Shown here: in pieces, positions 15,891 to 24,412 of the stretch
How positions within the stretch are numbered: the first letter of the stretch is position 1
Layout of the letters: each line of letters starts with the position of its first letter
Source of the DNA: Collinsella sp. TF05-9AC
Lineage (GTDB): Bacteria; Actinomycetota; Coriobacteriia; Coriobacteriales; Coriobacteriaceae
Length of the DNA: 27,215 nt
Reading direction: 5' to 3'
Assembly (NCBI RefSeq): GCF_003438495.1
Contig: NZ_QSSH01000030.1
Location: forward strand, 1,921-29,135
Position numbers and translations under genes: made by a program
Notes under the pieces: generated by a model
Databases searched by the model: none
What the model was told of the DNA's origin: nothing
The model's input: the letters and a program-made list of their open reading frames with translations, nothing else

Positions 15891-15920
15891 ATTGTAGGGA
15901 AATCAATGTTCAAATGTCAA
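15891..15920 (-). promoter_or_regulatory. Promoter of the rpmH operon
   Basis: On the minus strand, TTGACA (complement of 15915-15920) and TACAAT (complement of 15891-15896) are separated by 18 nt. The -35 is perfect and the -10 differs by one base from consensus. The start of transcription should lie near 15884, giving a leader of about 65 nt. It points away from the DnaA-box cluster. Confidence 0.85.
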
Positions 15921-16017
15921 GAAATCAAAGGTAAAAGGTTGCGCAGTTCACACGGTTCCCCCATAAGCACAACCGAAATTTGCGCCTCATGGCAACCTTT
16001 CACGATATTTCATCGAG

Positions 16018-16140
16018 TTTTCAACAGGTCATGTTGGCAATGTTGAGAACTTTTCGCCCGTTTTCCAAAGTTTTCAACAAGTTTTGAAAAGTTGTCGAAA
16101 GATGAGAAACGTTGCACGGTGAGCTACTATTTGTTCGAAA
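16018..16140. other. DnaA-box-like cluster, upstream part of oriC
   Basis: This AT-rich stretch in the 345-nt gap before the GHKL gene holds TTTTCAACA on plus at 16018-16026 and 16071-16079, and TTCTCAACA on minus at 16041-16049. TTTTCCAAA is at 16061-16069. Minus-strand TTTCGACAA is at 16092-16100 and minus-strand TTTCGAACA at 16132-16140. These are variants of the DnaA box TTATCCACA. The 19-mer at 16082-16100 recurs at 19272-19290 with 17 identities. Position between rpmH and dnaA supports an origin role. I see no convincing promoter for the next gene here. Confidence 0.7.
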
Positions 16141-16163
16141 CCTTTTGAAAGATTGCGAGCGGC

Positions 16164-17516
16164 ATGTCTGACGACTTTTACACCATGGTCGATTCCGGAG
16201 ACCCGGCACCCGACAACGAGCACATCACCGGCGTGCGCGAAGAGCGTGCGGAAGGCGAGCAGACGACCACGCAGGCGCCAAAAGCCATGTACGCCGCGCG
16301 CATCGCCGTCTATGACGACATGCTGTCGACACCGCGGGTGATCGTCATTGATCCGCAAGATGTCCGCACGTATTTGGAAGAGACGACCAACACCGTCTAC
16401 CAGTGCATGAAAGAACAAGGTGGCCATATCTCGCTCATGGTCATCCGCGAGATTGTCGAAAACTTTATCCACGCACACTTTGCCGAGCCCATCATCTCGA
16501 TTCTGGACGGCGGAGACACCATCCGCTTTGCTGACCAAGGACCCGGCATCGACGACAAGGAACGTGCTTTCGACTTTGGCGTTACCAGCGCAAACAGCAA
16601 GATGAAGCGCTATATCCGTGGAACCGGAGCAGGGTTTCCCATGGTGCAGGAGTATTTGGAAAACGCCGGCGGTGCCGTATCCATCGAGGACAACATGGGC
16701 AACGGCACCGTGGTTACGGTAAGCCTGGACCCTAAACGCGTGCAGGAAATCGAGCGCGCCGGCGGACGCGGTGCTTCCGTGCGGCCCGAGACGGAGCAGC
16801 CCACATATCCCCTGCCGGGAGCTTTTGCGCAGCAGCCCATGGCAACGCAGCAGATGCAGCCCCCCGTGGGGCAGATGCAGCATCCCGGAATGCTTCCTAC
16901 ACAAGAGCCCCAGGCGACATCGATGTCGATGCCGCCAAACATGCCAGAGACCGTGCCGCTGGCGGATCAGGATGCAGCAGCAATGCAGCAGGCGACGGGG
17001 GCACCGGGTGGCCAGCAAATGGGCTATCAGCCGTACCAACAGGGATATCCATATCAGCAGATGCCGCCACTGGGGTATGGCCAGCAGTTCCCGCAGCAGT
17101 ACCAGCAGGGATATCAGCAGCCGTACCAGCAGATGCCGCAGCAGCAGTACAGCCCTTGGGCCCAGCAGATGCCTCCGCAGCCTTACCAACAGTGGCCTCA
17201 AAGTTTTCAACAGCAAATGCCACCGATGCAGAGTTCTCAACAACCAGCAGCTCAAATGATGTATCCTAATGCAGCAAATCAGTATGCGCAGCCACAACCG
17301 GACGTGTTCGTAAGCGACCGCGGCAACGCCGCGCTGGGCTATCTGGCGCAAAATCAAGCGTGCGGTGCAACCGATCTGGCGAGGGCGTTTGGAAACTCGG
17401 CCCCCACTTGGTCACGCACGCTCAATGACTTGGCGCAGGCCGGCTTGGTCATCAAGCATGGCCAGAAATACCATCTGACCGAACTCGGCGCCGCTCGCGT
17501 GCGAGCTCAGAGCTAA
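16164..17516 (+). CDS. GHKL ATPase / Gln-Pro-rich linker / winged-helix protein
   Basis: Encodes 450 residues, a protein I do not recognise as a named gene. Residues about 85-190 form a GHKL (histidine-kinase/anti-sigma type) ATPase fold: N box REIVENFIHAHF (95-106), G1 box DQGPGI (124-129), and glycine loop GTGAGFPMVQEYLENAGG (153-170). Residues about 210-380 are strongly enriched in Gln, Pro, Met and Tyr with YQQ units. Residues about 385-448 look like a winged helix (GATDLARAF, SRTLNDLAQAGLVI, YHLTELG). There is no phospho-acceptor His domain or sensor. The ribosome site is weak. It ends 15 nt before dnaA in the same direction, so the two are probably cotranscribed. A regulatory role at the origin is plausible but unproven. 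Confidence 0.85.
   Translation: MSDDFYTMVDSGDPAPDNEHITGVREERAEGEQTTTQAPKAMYAARIAVYDDMLSTPRVIVIDPQDVRTYLEETTNTVYQCMKEQGGHISLMVIREIVENFIHAHFAEPIISILDGGDTIRFADQGPGIDDKERAFDFGVTSANSKMKRYIRGTGAGFPMVQEYLENAGGAVSIEDNMGNGTVVTVSLDPKRVQEIERAGGRGASVRPETEQPTYPLPGAFAQQPMATQQMQPPVGQMQHPGMLPTQEPQATSMSMPPNMPETVPLADQDAAAMQQATGAPGGQQMGYQPYQQGYPYQQMPPLGYGQQFPQQYQQGYQQPYQQMPQQQYSPWAQQMPPQPYQQWPQSFQQQMPPMQSSQQPAAQMMYPNAANQYAQPQPDVFVSDRGNAALGYLAQNQACGATDLARAFGNSAPTWSRTLNDLAQAGLVIKHGQKYHLTELGAARVRAQS
17020..17250 (+). repeat. Gln/Pro/Tyr-rich coding repeat
   Basis: Imperfect short repeats encode YQQG, YQQMP, PYQQ and QQMPP units, mostly with CAG codons (for example taccagcag several times). The encoded stretch is low-complexity and prion-like. 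It also contains TTTTCAACA at 17204-17212 and TTCTCAACA at 17234-17242. Confidence 0.7.
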
Positions 17517-17531
17517 AGAACGGGAGAGACA

Positions 17532-19256
17532 GTGGACGAGGAAGCAAGCATCATCCTGGGGGATGCCATCGCCTTTTGTCAGCGCGACGGCCAAGATGCA
17601 CGCCTCATCAACATGCTGGGGCAATCGCGCGCCATAAGCCTGACCGAAGATACGCTCACGATCGAGGCCCCCTCGCGCTTTGCCATCGCGCAGCTCAAAA
17701 AGCATCAGCCGACTATTGAGGCCTATCTAGAAGAAATCGCCTTTGCGCCGATTGCGCTCGACATCGTGGCACCGCAAGGCGCCGCGACGGAATCCGCTGC
17801 CGCGACGGCGCCCGCCACGGCTCCCGCTGCTTCCCCGGCGGTGCCGGCCTCCGCAGGCGACGTGCCGACAATCGAGCACCAGCACAGCGATGTTTCCCGT
17901 GAAACCATGGCGCCGTTGCCGACCGCGGTAGCGACGTCAACGAACGCACCCGTCACGCACATGCCCATCGCTCACGACGCAGCGGCGGGCGCGGATTCGG
18001 GCATTGCAATCAAGAACACGCTCTCGGCCGACGATTTTCGTCGCATGATGAACCAGATGAAGGGCGGAGCGCCGACTAAATCCACGCAAGCTGCGACCCC
18101 CGCTTCGCCCATGCCAGCACCGACCGTGCCGGCCGAGCAGAATACGGATGGAGCCCCGCTCGCCGCGAACTCAAAATTTACCTTTGAGAACTTTGTCTAC
18201 GGCCCCGAGAACAGCCATGCCTATCGCTCGGCACTCAAGTTTGCCGCCCTCGCGGACGAGCGCGGCACATGCACATCACTGTTTATCTACGGCAAATCGG
18301 GCCTGGGCAAGACGCACCTGCTGCTTGCCATCAAAAACGAGCTCGCCGAGAAGTCGCCCGAGATCAAGGTCAAGTATGCCAACTCCCAGGCATATCTGGA
18401 CGACCTGATGACCGAGTTCGACCGCCAAAAGAAGAGCAACGCCCCCATCATGCAGGCGTACCACGGCGTGGACGTGCTCATCATCGATGACATCCAAAAC
18501 ATCATCGGCAAGCGCGCGAGCGTGGACTACTTTTTCCAGCTCATGGACGAGTTCATCCGCAACAACAAGAAGGTCGTCATCGCGGCAGACCGCGCCCCCA
18601 AGGACCTGAGCATGGACGAGCGCCTGACCAGCCGCTTCAACGCCGGCATGCTCTGCCTGGTCGCAGAGCCCAGCTACGAGATGAAATACAAGATCTTGCA
18701 GCGCTATTACGAGAACACCATCGTCGCCGCTCCCGAGGCAGGCGACGACTCACTGTTGGCGGCCTACGGGGGCGACGGCGGGCACCTGACCGATGAGCAC
18801 TTTAAGCACATGGCAGAGGTGTCGGGCACCAACATCCGCGAACTCGAGAGCTTCTGCGAGCGCTGCGCCGGCGAGGCGGGCGACCGCGAGCGCGAGGGCG
18901 GGGAGCTCACCTTTGACGATATCGACGCCATCGCCAGCCAGTACTTCGACACATCGGCCAAAAAGATCAACGTGCAAACGGTTCAGTCCGTCATCGAAGA
19001 GCAGTACGGCGTGACGCACGAGGAGCTCATCGGCCCGCGTCGCAACGCCAATATCGCCAAAGCACGCCATATCGCTATCTACCTGGCCATCGAAATGTGC
19101 GAGATGACGACCACGGCGGTAGGCGCCGAATTTGGCAACCGCAACCACTCGACCGTCAGCACGAGTTACAAAAAGGTCCAGAAGATGATCCAGGAAGACC
19201 GCACCGTCACCGAAGACCTCAAGTCGCTGCGCGATAAAATTACACTACGCTCGTAG
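17532..19256 (+). CDS. dnaA: Chromosomal replication initiator DnaA
   Basis: Encodes 574 residues. It binds DnaA boxes and melts the origin. Domain I spans about 1-75. Domain II is a long Ala/Pro-rich linker (about 80-210). The AAA+ domain III has Walker A GKSGLGKT (254-261), Walker B DVLIIDD (314-320) and the arginine-finger segment LTSRFNAGM (365-373). Domain IV ends in GNRNHSTV (535-542), where most DnaA proteins have GGRDHTTV; Asp to Asn is a notable change at a base-contacting position. The start is GTG at 17532 with GGGAG upstream. The linker DNA contains a parS-like sequence. dnaN follows after a 238-nt gap carrying origin motifs. Confidence 0.97.
   Translation: MDEEASIILGDAIAFCQRDGQDARLINMLGQSRAISLTEDTLTIEAPSRFAIAQLKKHQPTIEAYLEEIAFAPIALDIVAPQGAATESAAATAPATAPAASPAVPASAGDVPTIEHQHSDVSRETMAPLPTAVATSTNAPVTHMPIAHDAAAGADSGIAIKNTLSADDFRRMMNQMKGGAPTKSTQAATPASPMPAPTVPAEQNTDGAPLAANSKFTFENFVYGPENSHAYRSALKFAALADERGTCTSLFIYGKSGLGKTHLLLAIKNELAEKSPEIKVKYANSQAYLDDLMTEFDRQKKSNAPIMQAYHGVDVLIIDDIQNIIGKRASVDYFFQLMDEFIRNNKKVVIAADRAPKDLSMDERLTSRFNAGMLCLVAEPSYEMKYKILQRYYENTIVAAPEAGDDSLLAAYGGDGGHLTDEHFKHMAEVSGTNIRELESFCERCAGEAGDREREGGELTFDDIDAIASQYFDTSAKKINVQTVQSVIEEQYGVTHEELIGPRRNANIAKARHIAIYLAIEMCEMTTTAVGAEFGNRNHSTVSTSYKKVQKMIQEDRTVTEDLKSLRDKITLRS
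17891..17906. other. parS-like site inside dnaA
   Basis: TGTTTCCCGTGAAACC matches parS at 14 of 16 positions. It encodes part of VSRET in the variable domain II linker of DnaA, where protein constraint is low. Confidence 0.45.
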
Positions 19257-19271
19257 GGAAATAGAGACACC

Positions 19272-19462
19272 TGTTGAAAACTTGTCGAAACCACGGGCAT
19301 AAGGTGTCTAAAACCCAATCCGCGGTGATGAAAAGTTTTGCGCAGGTTTTGAACGTGGAAAACCACCCCTGTTGCACACAGGTTGCTGTCGATTCTCTTT
19401 CTGGGTCTGACCTGCGTCTTTGTGAGTAATCAACAGTTTCGTCAGTGCTATTACTATTATTA
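19272..19462. other. Downstream oriC: DnaA boxes and DnaA-trio unwinding element
   Basis: The 238-nt dnaA-dnaN gap holds DnaA-box-like motifs. On minus these are TTTTCAACA (19272-19280), TTTCGACAA (19282-19290) and TTTTCCACG (19354-19362). On plus these are TTGCACACA (19372-19380) and TAATCAACA (19427-19435). Twelve nt after the last box, CTA TTA CTA TTA TTA (19448-19462) gives five perfect [CT]TA trinucleotides, the DnaA-trio pattern described for B. subtilis. AT-rich sequence continues to 19492, including the inverted repeat AGATAT-TT-ATATCT (19463 region). This is the best candidate for the site of strand opening. Confidence 0.75.
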
Positions 19463-19494
19463 AGATATTTATATCTATAGAAAGGTATTAAAAG

Positions 19495-20598
19495 ATGAAG
19501 TTCACCGTCAGCCAGAGCTCGCTTACACAAGCCATCGGCGTCGTTATGAAGGGTGTCGCTTCGGCATCCACCCTTCCCATCCTGTCGGGCGTGCTCGTCA
19601 AGGCGCAAGACGGCATCTTGGAATTCCAGACCTCTAACTACACCATCTCGATCCGTCATCGCATCGCGGCGCATGTCGAAGAAGAGGGCGAGATGGTTAT
19701 CCCCTGTAAGATGCTCTCCAATATCACCAAGACTCTCCCCGATGCCCCGGTCACCTTTGAGCTGTCCGAGCGCCAGGTGCTGATCAGTTGCGAGAAGAGC
19801 TCGTTCCGCCTGAACACGCTCGATGCCAATGACTTCCCTGAGTTTCCGGCCTATGCCATCGAGAGTGCCGTGGAGCTGCCGACCGATATCTTGTCCGAGA
19901 TGGTCGGCCGCGTGTGGCGCGTCACCTCGACCGACAAGGCTCGCCCCATCCTGGGCGGCGTGCACATGAAGGTCGAGAACAACACCGTGCGCCTGGTGGC
20001 GACCGATTCCTTCCGCTTGGCCGTGTGCGATACGCAGGTCGAGACCTCGACCCTCGAGGGCTCCTTTGAGCTCAACGTTCCGGCTGACGCCTTTAACGAC
20101 GCACTGAACATCATGGCCAGCCAGGCGACCATCATGATCGGGGCTACCGACACCCAGGTCGTCTTTGAGGCCGGCAACACCACCTACGTGTCGCGTCGTA
20201 TCGAGGGCGTGTACCCCAACTACAAGCAGCTCATCCCCGATTCGTGCGTGACGAGCGTCAAGATTGACGTCGCCGCCTTTAACGCCGCCCTCAAGCGCGT
20301 GGCCGTTATCGCGAGCGCCAACCCCGCCGTCAAGTTCGAGATCGATGTCGAGAACGGGCAGATGGGCCTGTCCTCCATTTCCAATGACCAGGACCTTGCG
20401 CAGGAGACGATCGATGTCGAGGCCGAGGGCGAGTCGGGCACCATCGCCTTCAACTACCACTACATCTTCGGCTGCCTCAATGCCCTGTCCAAGGAGAAGG
20501 AGATCACGCTGGAGCTCAAGAGCTACTCGCAGGCGGGCATCTTCAAGTCCTACGACAAGATCAACTACCTGTACCTGGTTATGCCGGTCCGCATCTAG
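19495..20598 (+). CDS. dnaN: DNA polymerase III sliding clamp, beta subunit
   Basis: Encodes 367 residues, the usual length. The beta clamp is a ring-shaped homodimer that tethers the replicative polymerase. Typical features are the N-terminus MKFTVSQSSLTQAIGVVMKG, the TLPILSGVLV segment, VATDSFRLAV in the middle domain, YPNYKQLIP, and the C-terminal YLVMPVRI that helps form the partner-binding pocket. AAAGG lies about 9 nt upstream of the ATG. The gene begins just after the AT-rich origin element, so its promoter may overlap oriC. recF starts 10 nt after its stop. Confidence 0.97.
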   Translation: MKFTVSQSSLTQAIGVVMKGVASASTLPILSGVLVKAQDGILEFQTSNYTISIRHRIAAHVEEEGEMVIPCKMLSNITKTLPDAPVTFELSERQVLISCEKSSFRLNTLDANDFPEFPAYAIESAVELPTDILSEMVGRVWRVTSTDKARPILGGVHMKVENNTVRLVATDSFRLAVCDTQVETSTLEGSFELNVPADAFNDALNIMASQATIMIGATDTQVVFEAGNTTYVSRRIEGVYPNYKQLIPDSCVTSVKIDVAAFNAALKRVAVIASANPAVKFEIDVENGQMGLSSISNDQDLAQETIDVEAEGESGTIAFNYHYIFGCLNALSKEKEITLELKSYSQAGIFKSYDKINYLYLVMPVRI

Positions 20599-20608
20599 CA
20601 ACCGCCCT

Positions 20609-21715
20609 ATGACCATGTTCGCCCGCGATCTTTCCGTCGCGCACTACCGCAGCTTCGATAGTTATCGCCTTGCCCTGGACGAGGGCGTGACGATACTTGC
20701 GGGACCCAACGCGGCGGGAAAGACCAATCTCATAGAGGCGCTGCAGCTGCTGACGAGCGGCGCCTCGTTTAGGCATCCGACCGCAGCCGAGCTCGTCCAT
20801 GATGGCGTGGGCTCGTGCAAGGTCGAGCTGAGGCTCGAGGGCGACGGCCGCGTGCTTGATATGGGATTGAGCGTGGAGGACGGTAAGCGCTCGTTTAGCC
20901 GCAACGGCAAGAGGTGCTCTGCCGCCGGTGTGCGCGGGGCTCTGCCGAGCGTGCTGTTTTGCCCCGACCATCTGGACATGGTTAAGCGAGGCGCCAGTGT
21001 GCGCCGCGCCGCCCTCGATGACTTTGGCATGCAGCTGAGCGCACGTTATGCCGATCTTGCGAGCACCTATGGACGCTGCGTGACCCAGCGTAACGCCCTG
21101 CTCAAGGAGACCTGGTGCTGTCGCGAGATGCTCGGCGCGTGGAACGATTCGATTGCCCGCGCGGGCTCGGCCCTGCTTGTGCACCGGTTGGCCCTGCTCG
21201 ACCGGCTGGCGGGCCATGTGCACACTGCCTACGGGCAAGTGGCATCCGGTGAGGCTGCCAACGTGACCTATACGTCCACGCTGGGGGATTTGCCCCAGGT
21301 CGATGATCGCGAAGAGCTGAAGGGCTGGGCGTACGAGCGCATGCTGGCTGCCCTTGATGAGCACGCCGACGAGGAAATTCGCCGCGGCGTGACGTTGGTG
21401 GGACCGCATCGCGATGAGATTGAGTTTACCGTGGCGGGTCGCTCCGCCCGTTCATTTGCCAGCCAAGGTCAGCAGCGAACGTTGGTTCTGGCCTGGAAGG
21501 TGGCGGAGGTGGCCGTGGCTCGCGATGTCCTGGGCACCGCCCCGTTGCTGCTTTTGGACGACGTGATGAGCGAACTCGACGGCGAACGCCGCGGTGCTTT
21601 TCTGCGGCTGATCGGCGATGATATCCAGACGGTCATAACCACGACCAACCTGGGGTATTTTACCGATGACCTGCTTGATCGAGCCAAGGTGGTGAGCATG
21701 GGTGAGACGTGCTAA
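20609..21715 (+). CDS. recF: DNA replication and repair protein RecF
   Basis: Encodes 368 residues from ATG 20609. An SMC-like ABC ATPase that, with RecO and RecR, loads RecA at gapped DNA. Walker A is GPNAAGKT (32-39). The ABC signature region is SFASQGQQRTL and Walker B is PLLLLDDVMSELD near the C-terminus. The open frame extends upstream into dnaN, but that sequence is a dnaN shadow. No clear ribosome site precedes ATG 20609, and a second ATG follows at 20615, so translation is probably coupled to dnaN. Its end overlaps the next gene by 14 nt. Confidence 0.95.
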   Translation: MTMFARDLSVAHYRSFDSYRLALDEGVTILAGPNAAGKTNLIEALQLLTSGASFRHPTAAELVHDGVGSCKVELRLEGDGRVLDMGLSVEDGKRSFSRNGKRCSAAGVRGALPSVLFCPDHLDMVKRGASVRRAALDDFGMQLSARYADLASTYGRCVTQRNALLKETWCCREMLGAWNDSIARAGSALLVHRLALLDRLAGHVHTAYGQVASGEAANVTYTSTLGDLPQVDDREELKGWAYERMLAALDEHADEEIRRGVTLVGPHRDEIEFTVAGRSARSFASQGQQRTLVLAWKVAEVAVARDVLGTAPLLLLDDVMSELDGERRGAFLRLIGDDIQTVITTTNLGYFTDDLLDRAKVVSMGETC

Positions 21716-22265
21716 TTACGAGCGCGAGAGCGAAACGGTTGCCTTCAGTGGATTTTTGAACGCAGAGCGTCAGCGCATCCTGGCGGCCGCGACACCTGAG
21801 CGCCGCGCGCAGATGGAGGCTGCCGAGGAGTCGCGCGCGGTCTATCGCGCGTGGAACGCGGTGTGCTCGGGCACGCGCGAGGGGCGGCATGTGACGGGCT
21901 TGCGCTACCTGCCCGAGTCCAATGAGCTGCTGGTATATCTCGATTCGCCCTCGTGGACGCAGGAAATGACGCTGTTGCGCGAGATCATCCGCGCGCGCAT
22001 GGAGCGCGCCGGTGCGCATGTGGACGGCCTGGTGTTCAAAACCACCGCGCCGGGTCACACGCCGCCCGCCGCCAAGCAGCGCCTGCGCCCGGCGACGACC
22101 GAGCGCCCGCCGGCCCCGCACGCCGACCTAAGTGAGGCCGAGCGCACCGAGATTGAGCGCCAAGTGGCGCCCATCGAAGACCAAAAACTGCGCGAGGCCC
22201 TCGAGAATGCCATGAGAGCCAGTGCCGAGTGGGCCAAGGGCGTAGAAAGCAAAAAAGAGCCTTAA
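21702..22265 (+). CDS. dciA: DUF721 protein, probable replicative-helicase operator DciA
   Basis: Encodes 187 residues from GTG 21702, inside the recF end. The DUF721 core (about 48-110: WNAVCSGTREGRHVTGLRYL, then LLVYLDSPSWTQEMTLLREIIRARM) is clear. The C-terminal half is charged and probably disordered. In bacteria without DnaC or DnaI, DciA loads the DnaB helicase; in actinobacteria it sits between recF and gyrB, exactly as here. The gene is followed by a strong terminator. Confidence 0.88.
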   Translation: MRRANYERESETVAFSGFLNAERQRILAAATPERRAQMEAAEESRAVYRAWNAVCSGTREGRHVTGLRYLPESNELLVYLDSPSWTQEMTLLREIIRARMERAGAHVDGLVFKTTAPGHTPPAAKQRLRPATTERPPAPHADLSEAERTEIERQVAPIEDQKLREALENAMRASAEWAKGVESKKEP

Positions 22266-22291
22266 ATCGCATCTGGTGGCCTTGTAGAGCC

Positions 22292-22323
22292 AAATACCCT
22301 CGTTCCCGAGGGTATTTTTTTAC
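22292..22323 (+). terminator. Terminator after dciA
   Basis: An 11-bp inverted repeat, AAATACCCTCG (22292-22302) with CGAGGGTATTT (22307-22317), has a 4-nt TTCC loop and continues into a T-run to 22321. It closes the dnaN-recF-dciA unit. gyrB must therefore have a promoter between here and 22370, but I cannot identify its hexamers with confidence. Confidence 0.9.
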
Positions 22324-22328
22324 GATAA

Positions 22329-24401
<2,073 letters not shown>

Positions 24402-24412
24402 GAGGAGGTAAC

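Noticed and set aside
17020..17250. CRISPR-like repeat array
   Set aside because: The repeats are short, imperfect, in frame and encode Gln/Pro-rich protein; no spacers.
16074..17357. 427-codon minus-strand open frame opposite the GHKL gene
   Set aside because: Leu/Arg/His-rich antisense of the Q-rich repeat; it crosses the DnaA-box cluster and has no domain.
20264..20608. N-terminal extension of RecF into dnaN
   Set aside because: The extra residues are an out-of-frame reading of dnaN; RecF homology begins at the ATG at 20609.
19240..20616. 458-codon minus-strand open frame opposite dnaN and oriC
   Set aside because: Shadow of dnaN; would cover the origin elements.
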